The notes below the pieces were generated by a model that had not been told where the DNA came from, did not search any database, and saw only the letters and a program-made list of their open reading frames with translations. This document shows, one piece after another, positions 36,979 to 44,947 of a DNA stretch of 64,000 bases; the first letter of the stretch is position 1; each line of letters starts with the position of its first letter. This DNA is from a virus. The translations under genes and the position numbers were made by a program. The stretch spans positions 19,892 through 83,891 of the IMG/VR virus record IMGVR_UViG_3300009104_000009; one strand, 5' to 3'.

Positions 36979-37010
36979 ATTATACTAAATATAGAAAAGA
37001 AAGGTTTTAC

Positions 37011-37643
37011 ATGGCACGAATAAAATCGAAGTCTACACATATCGGTAGAGAACACTCTCGCAAAGAGAAACATCACGAACCAAAATCAGATATTGGTTTG
37101 ATGTTTGATAGATTTGCTAGCGCTGCTGAAAAAGCAGAAGAAATGGTTGAGGACGTTAAACAAAAACCCGTTGATGCAATTGAAGAAGCTCAAGATGTTG
37201 CTACAAGACTTTCAGTTGAATTACCGGATCGTATAAGAGAAGCTCAAGAGTTAGCAGATGCTCATATTGCTGCCGCACAAGCAGAAGCGGATAAAGTAAA
37301 AGAATTAGCAATCGCCGGAGTTAAAGAGGCTCAAGCGAGAGCAAAGGAAATTGAAAGAGTCGCTGCAGAAGATGCACATGCCAGAGCAGTTAAAATCAGA
37401 AAACAGTTTGTTAATGCTAAGAATTGGGAAGGAAAAGCAGTTCTCCCTAATTATAATGAGAAAAAAGCTACGGTAGAAGGTAATGCTGATAAAGCCCATG
37501 AAGAAGCAAAACGAATGCGCTCAGAAGAATCAGAAATAAAAGCATTACACGAAACACATAAAGTCGCAGCAGAAAGTGCCGCAAAAGCTGCCGAGCAAGC
37601 TGCCAAAAAAGTTGAACAAATGCTCCAAAAACTCGGAAGGTAA
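37011..37643 (+). CDS. Ala/Glu-rich coiled-coil protein
   Basis: 210 residues, basic N-terminus (ARIKSKSTHIGREHSRKEKHH) then almost uninterrupted helix rich in Ala, Glu and Lys with heptad-like spacing. Similar in style to the C-terminal region of the gene at 62833. Probably structural or an internal head protein. A-rich leader with AAAGG ribosome site. Confidence 0.68.
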   Translation: MARIKSKSTHIGREHSRKEKHHEPKSDIGLMFDRFASAAEKAEEMVEDVKQKPVDAIEEAQDVATRLSVELPDRIREAQELADAHIAAAQAEADKVKELAIAGVKEAQARAKEIERVAAEDAHARAVKIRKQFVNAKNWEGKAVLPNYNEKKATVEGNADKAHEEAKRMRSEESEIKALHETHKVAAESAAKAAEQAAKKVEQMLQKLGR

Positions 37644-37645
37644 TT

Positions 37646-38482
37646 ATGTCAGAAAATCTTCAAGAAAAACCCGCATTTTGCGATATACCTGGCGGTCCTA
37701 GGGATCCAAATCTTAAAGCACGATGTGCAAAGCCTGATGCTCCCGCCGCGCCTAAAAAACCTGCTGACATTAGATCTAAAGCTCTAACGGACACGGAAAA
37801 GAAAAGAAAAAGAATACAGAGTTTGGGTCTTACACATGAAAGTGAAAAGAAAGAATCTTTCAAGCAATTCAAAGATAGAATTACATTGGAAGCAAATTTA
37901 AATGATTACGTTAAAAAATATAAAATGAAAATGGGTGATAAAACTTCTACAGTAGATAAAGATAAATGGGTTGAAGGTATTGGTGGATTAACTAAGAGAG
38001 AGCAAGCAACCCTAAAACGTGTATTACAAGGACATACCAGAGAAGGTGTAAAGGAAGACGCTGAATTTGCTGATGAGTTAGAATTAGTAGAATTAGCTCC
38101 GGTAATAGGTCTTGCAATAAGGGGTGCCGCGGCTGCTACAAAAACACCGATTAGACGAGCAATTACGAAGCATGTAGTAAAAAAAGCAGTAAACAAAGCA
38201 ACCTCACCTCCTCCACCTTCAAATAATGAAGAAGTAGTAAATGAGAGTAAGGAACTTCAAGCTAAGATGGCGTTAGATGATGCAAAGATTAAGTATAAAG
38301 TAGAAGATGGTAAGATATATGTGGATAAAAAAGATCTTATGAAAGCTGAAAAGACCGTAGCAAAATCATTTAGAGTTAAGCCTAGAAACTTAGATGGGAA
38401 AAAATATCCCGCATTATATTATCACGGCGGAAGTTTAGGCATATGGAATAAGAAAAGACCTATAACAGGAATGGGTAGATGA
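37646..38482 (+). CDS. hypothetical protein with Ala-rich hydrophobic segment
   Basis: 278 residues. Pro/Cys N-terminus (FCDIPGGPRDPNLKARC), an internal KESFKQFKDRITLEA resembling the CTS-like leaders of other proteins here, a hydrophobic Ala-rich stretch near 150-165 next to basic residues, a PPPP linker, and a C-terminal domain ending in HGGSLGIWNKKRPITG. The layout parallels the protein at 18798. Role unknown, possibly packaged. Confidence 0.65.
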   Translation: MSENLQEKPAFCDIPGGPRDPNLKARCAKPDAPAAPKKPADIRSKALTDTEKKRKRIQSLGLTHESEKKESFKQFKDRITLEANLNDYVKKYKMKMGDKTSTVDKDKWVEGIGGLTKREQATLKRVLQGHTREGVKEDAEFADELELVELAPVIGLAIRGAAAATKTPIRRAITKHVVKKAVNKATSPPPPSNNEEVVNESKELQAKMALDDAKIKYKVEDGKIYVDKKDLMKAEKTVAKSFRVKPRNLDGKKYPALYYHGGSLGIWNKKRPITGMGR

Positions 38483-38976
38483 GAACGTTTATAGAACATG
38501 TAATAATTGAACAAGAATTACGTATGGATAGAGAATTGCAAAATATTCTTATGATTCATGCTAAAGATTATAAATTATTCAGAGAAGGTAAACAGGAACT
38601 ATCAGAGTTACCTCATTTGTATAATGATTTAGTAAAACATTGGCAGACAGATATGCCGTACGGAGTAACAAAAGCCCGTGAGGGTGACCCCTATGAATGG
38701 ATTGCGAACAAATTGAATAGTATTGAAGAACACGGTGAGCCAATGCCAAAGTCATTAGTTCACAATTGAGCTACACACGTTAAACATCCAAGTTTGGGTG
38801 ATGAAGAATTAGAAGTAATAAGTCACAGTTTAGATGAAGATGGTAGAATAGAACAATACAGAGTTAAACCGCCACGCAATGCTCAAATTGGTTCAACAGT
38901 AGTTCTGCAAGCAGAAGAAGTTACTGTAACTAGAGAGCACAGTCACAAACACAAGGTAAAACCCAAAATTAAATAA
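38479..38976 (+). CDS. UGA-interrupted gene, candidate second selenoprotein or readthrough product
   Basis: ATG 38479 gives 96 residues (MRTFIEHVIIEQELRMDR... with a CTS-like start) to TGA at 38767. The same frame then continues without an ATG for 68 codons to TAA 38976, with protein-like sequence (ATHVKHPSLGDEELEVISHSLDEDG in spaced form) ending in a His/Lys-rich tail. If UGA is read, the product is 165 residues with the special residue at 97. A SECIS-like hairpin follows at the right distance. Alternatives: a nonsense mutation (TGG to TGA), or two genes with TTG 38794 as the second start. Confidence 0.6.
38785..38800 (+). promoter_or_regulatory. candidate bacterial SECIS hairpin
   Basis: CAUCCA pairs with UGGGUG (6 bp including one U-G) around loop AGUU. 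Counting U of UGA 38767 as 1, loop bases G and U are 26 and 27, the same as in the hairpin of the SelW-like gene. A short upper stem with G in the first two loop bases fits published bacterial SECIS rules. Confidence 0.5.
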
Positions 38977-38980
38977 TGAA

Positions 38981-39151
38981 ATGAAGACTTTTAAAGAATT
39001 TGGAGCATTCTTCGATGCAACTTTGTCGCAAGATGAAAAAGAGGACATTCCCGTTTTTTCAGATGAGAAGCTTTCAGACACTTCTTACGCAGCCAAAGTT
39101 CGACCAGCTTATAAAGACAAGCAAAAGAAGAAGCAAGTCGATAAATCTTAA
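38981..39151 (+). CDS. 56-residue protein with CTS-like leader
   Basis: MKTFKEFGAFFDATL is the closest match in this window to the T4 internal-protein leader MKTYQEFIAE. The rest is charged, ending in a Lys-rich tail. Possibly a small internal head protein. It starts 5 bases after the UGA-interrupted gene. Confidence 0.62.
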   Translation: MKTFKEFGAFFDATLSQDEKEDIPVFSDEKLSDTSYAAKVRPAYKDKQKKKQVDKS

Positions 39152-39170
39152 TATATATCATAAATTTTGA

Positions 39171-39710
39171 ATGGATTTATTAAAACATACATACAGCAAT
39201 CTATCCCCTTATAAAAATCACGAGCAAAAATTATATAAGAAGGGCGACAACTGGTATAAAGAAGTCCGTGAAGGATATTTCGATGATTTTGATATTGAAG
39301 CCTTACGTACATATATCGAAGTATATGATTTTATAGACCCTCCAATAACATTGGAATTGGAAGACGGTGTTTTTAAATATGAATGTAGAGACTTATCTAA
39401 GACACATAAACAACTCATAGATATCCCATATAATCGTCAAATCAAAATTCTCGGTAAATTGTTATCAGAGGTAATGCATTCTTTTTTAGAGTTCTCTGAA
39501 GCAAGAGGGAAAGTAGATATTCCAACGCCCAGTAATCCAACAGGAAAAAAAATTTTTTGTCACAGAGACTTAGCTTTTCATAATATCTATGTCGCTGGTG
39601 ATGATATTAAACTAATAGATATTGATTCGTTTATGTGGACTAACAGAGGCGATTTCAAATCCTACTATCAATATACTCTTTTAAGATTGGCACAGCATTT
39701 TGATCACTAA
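39171..39710 (+). CDS. minimal kinase/aminoglycoside-phosphotransferase-like protein
   Basis: 179 residues. FCHRDLAFHNIYV (catalytic HRD-x4-N) followed by IKLIDIDSF (metal-binding D-x-D) is the APH/choline-kinase and protein kinase core. The N-lobe is very short (YKKGDNWYKEVREG may hold the ATP-binding Lys). Could phosphorylate a sugar, a small molecule or a protein. Overlaps the radical SAM gene. Confidence 0.75.
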   Translation: MDLLKHTYSNLSPYKNHEQKLYKKGDNWYKEVREGYFDDFDIEALRTYIEVYDFIDPPITLELEDGVFKYECRDLSKTHKQLIDIPYNRQIKILGKLLSEVMHSFLEFSEARGKVDIPTPSNPTGKKIFCHRDLAFHNIYVAGDDIKLIDIDSFMWTNRGDFKSYYQYTLLRLAQHFDH

Positions 39711-40830
39711 ACCTTGCCTAGCACCTTTTAACTCAATTTTTCATAATTATGATGGTGCTACTTCTGTATGCTGTCACAGACCTGTTGAGATCACAGGTAA
39801 GACCCTACACGAGAGCATGCACGATGAGAAACTACAAGCAATAAGAAGAAGTTTCGCTAAAGGAGAGACACCTCCAGAGTGTCGGTTATGTCCTAAGCAG
39901 ATGAGAGAGTATCATACTGAGAATATCTCTAAGAATATTAAAAGTATTTCATTAGAAAATAAGTTCACTCCAGTAGCTGTAGATTTCTTCTGGTCTAATA
40001 AGTGTAATTTCGCATGCTTAGGGTGTGATAGTTATAAGAGCTCAACAATTGATAAGAATTTTAGAGAGATATATGAGATAATAGATCATCAGAGGCCTGT
40101 TCCTAATATAGGATATGATAAGCAAGAGAGATTTGATTATATACTAGAAAATTCCGACAGTATTAGAATAATGCATTTATCGAGTTCCGGAGAACCATGG
40201 ATTGAAGATAATATCTATGAGTTATTAGAGCTCTTAGTAGAGCATAAGTTATTTAACATTGAAATAGCGACCCATACTAATGGAAGTATATTGAATTATA
40301 AGAATAAGAGTATGATTGATATATTAGATAATTGGAATGGTAACGCAACTGTTATAATGAGTAATGACGGTACAGGAAAAAGAGGAGAGTATGTCAGATA
40401 TGGTTATAAAGATAAAATGTGGTTAAGGACGTATAATAAACTAAAAGAATCTAGCATTAACGTATATGTTCACTACTGTATGAACTTATTCAATATAATG
40501 TATCTCAGAGAAGATGCAGAATGGTTTAAAGAGAATTGTGATGATACTGATATACTCTTAAGATATTGGGAATGGCCTTCTTTATTAACGTCTAAGTTTT
40601 TAAAATATTGGGGTGATTTGTATGACGAATCAATTGATTCATTCAATAGCGCGAAATCCTATTATAAGGATTCGGAGTATGCTGAAGATTACCTAAATAC
40701 TATAGGGAGAGGAAATAATTTTAAAGATGATGTTTCGCGATTTAGTTCATTTATACAGAAGATAGATGAAAAAAGAAATACTGATTTTGTAAAAACTTTT
40801 CCAAAGTTGAATGAGATTGTTTTATGGTAG
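39700..40830 (+). CDS. twitch-type radical SAM protein
   Basis: 376 residues starting at TTG 39700, overlapping the kinase by 11 bases; no nearby ATG fits. An N-terminal Cys pair (SVCCHR) and CRLC precede the radical SAM motif C102-x3-C106-x2-C109 (CNFACLGC), with SSSGEPW as the GGE-like motif. Related to twitch-domain radical SAM proteins common in marine T4-like phages. Product unknown. Confidence 0.83.
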   Translation: MITKPCLAPFNSIFHNYDGATSVCCHRPVEITGKTLHESMHDEKLQAIRRSFAKGETPPECRLCPKQMREYHTENISKNIKSISLENKFTPVAVDFFWSNKCNFACLGCDSYKSSTIDKNFREIYEIIDHQRPVPNIGYDKQERFDYILENSDSIRIMHLSSSGEPWIEDNIYELLELLVEHKLFNIEIATHTNGSILNYKNKSMIDILDNWNGNATVIMSNDGTGKRGEYVRYGYKDKMWLRTYNKLKESSINVYVHYCMNLFNIMYLREDAEWFKENCDDTDILLRYWEWPSLLTSKFLKYWGDLYDESIDSFNSAKSYYKDSEYAEDYLNTIGRGNNFKDDVSRFSSFIQKIDEKRNTDFVKTFPKLNEIVLW

Positions 40831-41504
40831 ATAATTTAAAAGAGATTATTCACAAATCTCAAATATGTCAAAGAAATTGGGATTTGAGTGAAGAGATCCC
40901 TCAAGAGCATGTTGATTTAATTGTAGAAGCAGTTACACAAAGCCCCACCCGTCAAAATATCCCGTTCTATAATGTAGATGTTGTTACAGACAGATCTTTA
41001 ATCAACAGTATCCATAATAATTCTGCTTTTTTTAAAATTAAACCAGGTATGGAGTTATCAGAATATTCTCACGCTGTCGTTAGGGGTTCAGATGTAGAGA
41101 AGGATGAAGATGGTGTTATCACAAAAACTAATCCTCAAGTGCTAGCTCCCTTATTACTTGTTTTTAGTGCTAATGAAGAGACTTATTACGATAATCAGTT
41201 ACGACATGGTAAAGACTCTGCGGAACGTGTTAAGTGGGAAAAAGACGTAAGCCTTTCTATAGGCGTAGCATCTGGATTTGCAAAACTAATATCTACACAA
41301 TTAGGATATGTAAGTGGTTTTTGCGCTTGTTATGGTGAAGAAATAGATAAACTAATAGGATCTTCGGTACGGTTATTTCTTGGGATAGGAAAGCCTGATA
41401 AAAACAAGAAATATACAGAGAGTCATATTGAGGAATTTGAATATCCCAGCTTTAAAGATGTAAAGAGATTAAAACCTGTAAAAGTAGAGTGGCATAATGG
41501 CTAA
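40824..41504 (+). CDS. nitroreductase-family flavoprotein, copy 1
   Basis: 226 residues. CQRNWDLSEEIPQEHVDLIVEA then SPTRQN matches the FMN-binding N-terminus of nitroreductases (R-x-x, SPS/T-x-x-N), and LSIGVASGFAKLISTQLGY with a C-terminal LGIGKP matches the core and end of the family. Would bind FMN and reduce small molecules with NAD(P)H. Overlaps the SelW-like gene by 8 bases. A paralogue lies at 59021. Confidence 0.82.
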   Translation: MVDNLKEIIHKSQICQRNWDLSEEIPQEHVDLIVEAVTQSPTRQNIPFYNVDVVTDRSLINSIHNNSAFFKIKPGMELSEYSHAVVRGSDVEKDEDGVITKTNPQVLAPLLLVFSANEETYYDNQLRHGKDSAERVKWEKDVSLSIGVASGFAKLISTQLGYVSGFCACYGEEIDKLIGSSVRLFLGIGKPDKNKKYTESHIEEFEYPSFKDVKRLKPVKVEWHNG

Positions 41505-41730
41505 ATGGAAAATCAGATATTGTAGTTCTTGAAACTACAAACCGAACGCAGAAAGTCTTTCTGCTGAAATGAAAAAATTAGGTTATGACGTTGAAATTGA
41601 ACAAGGAGATACTGGACAATTTGAGCTATTTAAATGGTCCACCACATTGTGGATGTCATTTATGAAAGGTGGACATGGAAAGTTCTTTGGAATACAGGAA
41701 GTGACGGAGGCATTAACTAATACGGAGTAA
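41497..41730 (+). CDS. SelW-like (Rdx family) selenoprotein with in-frame UGA
   Basis: A continuous 77-codon frame if TGA 41530 is read as selenocysteine (residue 12): MAKWKIRYCSSU then NYKPNAESLSAEMKKLGYD, GDTGQFELF, GKFFGIQEV. This matches selenoprotein W: the C-x-x-U redox motif right after the first beta-strand, Y-P after U, a helix, a G-FEV strand, and a final GxFP helix. A 7-bp hairpin follows at 41548. SelW proteins have a thioredoxin-like fold and act as thiol redox partners. Start overlaps the nitroreductase stop. If UGA is a stop, only 11 residues would be made. Confidence 0.85.
41548..41564 (+). promoter_or_regulatory. bacterial SECIS element of the SelW-like gene
   Basis: GCAGAAA (41548-41554) pairs perfectly with UUUCUGC (41558-41564) around loop GUC. 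Counting from U of UGA 41530, the loop G and U are 26 and 27. E. coli fdhF has its essential loop GU at 23-24. A 7-bp upper stem, small loop and G first in the loop satisfy bacterial SECIS criteria. It lies within coding sequence, as bacterial SECIS elements do. Confidence 0.78.
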
Positions 41731-41732
41731 AT

Positions 41733-42161
41733 ATGGTTTTTGGACTTGGAGATCAAGAAGAACAGAGAACTAAAGAATTATTTGTAAGTAAGAATTTTAA
41801 ATCACATTCAGGATTAGACTTAACATGGAAAATAGAGATGGACGCGTTAATGGATTCCGAATGGTTTACGATCAAGAAAATGATCATGGAGATAACACCT
41901 CCTTTTAGAGAAGCAGTCGGTATTCCACGTGGTGGAGTTAAGCTCGGCAATCTTCTCAACGAACACGCAACAGGGAAAAAAGAAGATCCTATTTGTATAG
42001 TAGATGATGTATTAACTACAGGTGAGTCAATGGAAGAATTTTTAACACAATATCAACGTAATCGCGAACCATTTACAGCGATCGGTTGGGTAGTATTTGC
42101 GAGAACACAATGTCCGTCATGGGTAAACGCGGTATTTCAAATGCCATATTTAGCTGTATAG
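41733..42161 (+). CDS. PyrE-like phosphoribosyltransferase
   Basis: 142 residues. CIVDDVLTTGESM (98-110) is the PRPP-binding loop of type I phosphoribosyltransferases, FKSHSGLDLTWKIEMDAL resembles the substrate-end F-L-SG--S--Y-D of orotate enzymes, and GIPRGGVKL is the next core loop. About 70 residues shorter than PyrE. With PyrD- and PyrF-like genes within 3 kb, orotate is the likely base; a salvage base remains possible. Confidence 0.78.
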   Translation: MVFGLGDQEEQRTKELFVSKNFKSHSGLDLTWKIEMDALMDSEWFTIKKMIMEITPPFREAVGIPRGGVKLGNLLNEHATGKKEDPICIVDDVLTTGESMEEFLTQYQRNREPFTAIGWVVFARTQCPSWVNAVFQMPYLAV

Positions 42162-42529
42162 TATTAATGATTACCAGTTGTACTATGTGGAAGCATATTC
42201 AAGATAGTAGTGATTATTTAGAAACTGGATATATGCCATGTCCAGAAGGCGAGAAGTGCTTAGACTTGACATCAAGAATGGGTGGATTAGAAGGAGATAT
42301 TTTTAAAACACTACCACCCATAAAAGGTTGGAAACAAATGGGATGCGTGCATTCTAAGCAAATAGATTATGAGATGAAAGAAGAATTTATGTATTGTGAA
42401 TATTGTAATGGAAAACATCAGATGTGGATGATATATGATTATGACTGGGAGGGTAAATACGGAGTTCCAGATTGGTATCCTCATACACCAGATAATACAG
42501 AATGCGGCGATCCACCATTTATTAAATGA
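42119..42529 (+). CDS. predicted lipoprotein
   Basis: 136 residues from ATG 42119, overlapping the previous gene by 43 bases. Basic start, hydrophobic stretch and lipobox ending ITSC. The mature part has three to four more Cys (CPEGEKC, CEYC) and aromatic residues, perhaps a small metal-binding domain. Envelope role unknown; ATGA overlap with the PyrD-like gene. Confidence 0.62.
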   Translation: MGKRGISNAIFSCIVLMITSCTMWKHIQDSSDYLETGYMPCPEGEKCLDLTSRMGGLEGDIFKTLPPIKGWKQMGCVHSKQIDYEMKEEFMYCEYCNGKHQMWMIYDYDWEGKYGVPDWYPHTPDNTECGDPPFIK

Positions 42530-43221
42530 AAATATATATCGCGGCTCCATTCGGGAACTATATACGAATCAAAAATACTATTAGTGTCAAGGGAACTTTC
42601 ACGTTAAAGCGTCGTCGTGGTCTCATTCTTCAAATCTTAAAAACTCTACGATATAGCTTTAAAGACAAGTGTTGGTATAATAGCTTAGGACTTAGAAATC
42701 CAGGAATTACAAAAGGCATTCACAGAATAAAAAAAGACGACTATATATCTATCGCTGCTGTAGAACCAGGTGATTGGATTGAACTAGATAAACATATTCC
42801 TCAACAGGTTCCAATTGAACTCAATATTTCATGTCCTAACATAACTCACTTCGATGACTACATCAGAGATATACACATATATGCTAAGCGCAATCCGATT
42901 GTTAAAATATCAGCAGAAACCAACTTCGCGGAAATAGACAGATTAATAGATATGGGCTTCGCTAGATTCCATTGTTGTAACACACTCAAAACAGATAAGG
43001 GAGCTCAAAGCGGTAAGGTATTACAAGAATATGTATTTGAGAAAATCAAGTATATAAAGAACAAAAATCGACATATCGAGTGCATAGCAGGAGGAGGAAT
43101 AGATTCGATAGATGATATGATGTATTACGCTACGTTAGGAGTTCAGGGATTTTCACTAGGATCTGTTTGTTTTAATCCATTTAAATTACGTAAAATTCTC
43201 CTTGATTTTTTCGGAAAATAA
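42526..43221 (+). CDS. pyrD: dihydroorotate dehydrogenase-like (PyrD)
   Basis: 231 residues. SVKGTFTLKRRRG, NSLGLRNPGI, ELNISCPN (98-105), PIVKIS, CNTLKTDKG and AGGGIDSIDD...LGVQGFSLGS are the FMN and substrate motifs of dihydroorotate dehydrogenases in the right order. Shorter than bacterial PyrD (about 310-340), with reduced inserts. It would oxidise dihydroorotate to orotate. The electron acceptor is unclear; no FeS subunit PyrK is seen. Confidence 0.85.
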   Translation: MKIYIAAPFGNYIRIKNTISVKGTFTLKRRRGLILQILKTLRYSFKDKCWYNSLGLRNPGITKGIHRIKKDDYISIAAVEPGDWIELDKHIPQQVPIELNISCPNITHFDDYIRDIHIYAKRNPIVKISAETNFAEIDRLIDMGFARFHCCNTLKTDKGAQSGKVLQEYVFEKIKYIKNKNRHIECIAGGGIDSIDDMMYYATLGVQGFSLGSVCFNPFKLRKILLDFFGK

Positions 43222-43230
43222 TCGTATAAT
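43202..43230 (+). promoter_or_regulatory. sigma70-type promoter, TTGATT-17-TATAAT
   Basis: TTGATT 43202-43207 and TATAAT 43225-43230 with a 17-base spacer, inside the end of the PyrD-like gene. Transcription would start near 43237, almost at ATG 43240, so the message would be leaderless unless translation starts at a later ATG (43312). Confidence 0.5.
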
Positions 43231-43239
43231 AACTTCATT

Positions 43240-43653
43240 ATGAGATCGAACAAGTGGAATATTAGTTGGCAGGTTGCTCGAGTCAGAGCAAAGAAAATTA
43301 AAGACATTCAGATGAGAGTGGATTTCATGCACGAGTGGTTGCTGATTCACAATTATAGAGTTAATATCGATAGGATAGCAAATTGGTTACGAATGTCTAT
43401 AATGAGTGCTAACTATGAATCAAAAGAGATTTATAAAAAAGCTTTTCGCAGGCTCTTAGAAGTGCAGAATCTCGAAGAAGGAGATATGCCGAACGATGTG
43501 AAAGCTTACGTGCGCGATCCGATAATAGAAGACGTTCTCAAAGATCTAGAACAACGAACATACAGTTTTCAATTTAAAAAACTGCCACCAGGACACTATG
43601 AATTTATTAAAAGGATAAAAGATGTACTCGGCCCAAATCAAACAATCAATTGA
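43240..43653 (+). CDS. hypothetical protein
   Basis: 137 residues, helical and basic (WQVARVRAKKIKDIQMRV), with IDRIANWLRMS and YKKAFRRLLE helices. No family recognised. Overlaps the next gene by 32 bases. Confidence 0.62.
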   Translation: MRSNKWNISWQVARVRAKKIKDIQMRVDFMHEWLLIHNYRVNIDRIANWLRMSIMSANYESKEIYKKAFRRLLEVQNLEEGDMPNDVKAYVRDPIIEDVLKDLEQRTYSFQFKKLPPGHYEFIKRIKDVLGPNQTIN

Positions 43654-43969
43654 AAAACTAGCACAGACAACATCTGATGCATTTGACATAATCATGTATA
43701 GGATGCTAGACGCACCGGAAAAACCGTCTCAGGATGACTTGATGGCGATGATTATGGGTGCTAAAGAATTACACGAATCGCACTGCATGCGTGTGATGGA
43801 GACTATCAAAGAATGGCCTGGAAAGTCCGCAAGGAATATATTAGCGACTACGCCGGTGAAGGAAGACAAGAAATATACAGACGAAATCGAAGAGGAAATG
43901 TTCTCTAAGCCGCTTAAAAAGATGCCTATAGATAAGGCTGAACAAGCAATCGACTATCAGTCTATATGA
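43622..43969 (+). CDS. hypothetical helical protein
   Basis: 115 residues, mostly helix (IKQSIEKLAQTTSDAFDIIMYRML), charged tail. Starts inside the previous gene with AAAGG-like spacing upstream and overlaps pyrF by ATGA. Unknown function. Confidence 0.65.
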   Translation: MYSAQIKQSIEKLAQTTSDAFDIIMYRMLDAPEKPSQDDLMAMIMGAKELHESHCMRVMETIKEWPGKSARNILATTPVKEDKKYTDEIEEEMFSKPLKKMPIDKAEQAIDYQSI

Positions 43970-44655
43970 AATTAATTCTATCATTAGAACAACCAAAGCA
44001 CTTTCTAGTAGCAGAAAAAATACAAGACTATGTAGATGGATGGAAAATAAATCACATAGGATATAGCATAGCAGATCGCGAACGCTCTCACGACTGGTGG
44101 GCTAGATTAGAACGCTATAGACTAGCTAGAAAGAAGGAACTATTCGTCGACTTCAAGCTTTGGGACACACCAAACACGATGAAAATGGTCTTAGAACACG
44201 TCCTCAGAATGGGCGCAACAATGACCACTATAAGTACGTACAACAATCCCGCAGCTTTAGAAGCAGTCTCCGAATTCAAGGATGACATCAAACTACTAGG
44301 AGTTACATATCTCACATCTTGGTCAGATCAGGAACAGTACAACGTGACACGCGATATGGAACCCATTATGTGGAGAAGAGCTATAGAGAGAATGCTAGAA
44401 TATAAATTCGCAGGAGTTATTTCAAGTGCTCACGATATTCATTACATTAGACAGTGGGGAGATCCGGACAAAAAACTACTAAACATCTGTCCAGGAATAA
44501 CAGTAGAAACACCAGATGGATTACCGTTCCATTCAGGTCAAGTTCGCACAACTAGCATTCAGGAAGCAAAATCACTAGGAGCAGATTATATAGTATTAGG
44601 ACGAGCAGTAACAGAAAGCCATGATCCAGAATTGACAATCAAAGCCATGTTATGA
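43966..44655 (+). CDS. pyrF: orotidine 5'-phosphate decarboxylase-like (PyrF)
   Basis: 229 residues, normal length. FVDFKLWDTPNT carries the catalytic D-x-K-x-x-D, TYLTSW the conserved strand 5, and CPGITVETPDG...QVRTTS...LGADYIVLGRAVTES-DP the phosphate-binding end (the usual PGI-QVR and GR-I). It would convert OMP to UMP, completing the pathway with PyrD and the PyrE-like enzyme. Confidence 0.92.
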   Translation: MKLILSLEQPKHFLVAEKIQDYVDGWKINHIGYSIADRERSHDWWARLERYRLARKKELFVDFKLWDTPNTMKMVLEHVLRMGATMTTISTYNNPAALEAVSEFKDDIKLLGVTYLTSWSDQEQYNVTRDMEPIMWRRAIERMLEYKFAGVISSAHDIHYIRQWGDPDKKLLNICPGITVETPDGLPFHSGQVRTTSIQEAKSLGADYIVLGRAVTESHDPELTIKAML

Positions 44656-44915
44656 TGAATCCTTTTCGCATTGTTTGGGAACTAATAGAGTTCGCAATAC
44701 AAGCGTTATTTCTCTATATACTCGCAATAATCATAGTAATAGGCGTCTTAGTATATGGTATCGCTAGTCTAGAAAACAAGGCAGAAAAGATCATATATAA
44801 GGACAGAATAATAATAGAGCAAATGACCGTTCCAGCAGAACCCGAACCAATACCACCAGCATGCGAACGCATTGCCGGATGCCGAGTTTTAGAAGACGGA
44901 TCAATTGAATACTAG
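44652..44915 (+). CDS. single-pass membrane protein with periplasmic Pro/Cys tail
   Basis: 87 residues: one transmembrane helix at about 12-36 (LFLYILAIIIVIGVLVYG), then a charged linker and a Pro/Glu-rich tail with two Cys (PPACERIAGC). This resembles small inner-membrane spanin or holin-associated proteins, but no specific match. Tandem ATGATG start. Confidence 0.6.
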   Translation: MMNPFRIVWELIEFAIQALFLYILAIIIVIGVLVYGIASLENKAEKIIYKDRIIIEQMTVPAEPEPIPPACERIAGCRVLEDGSIEY

Positions 44916-44947
44916 AACTCATAACCACCATTAATAGGAGTAATACA

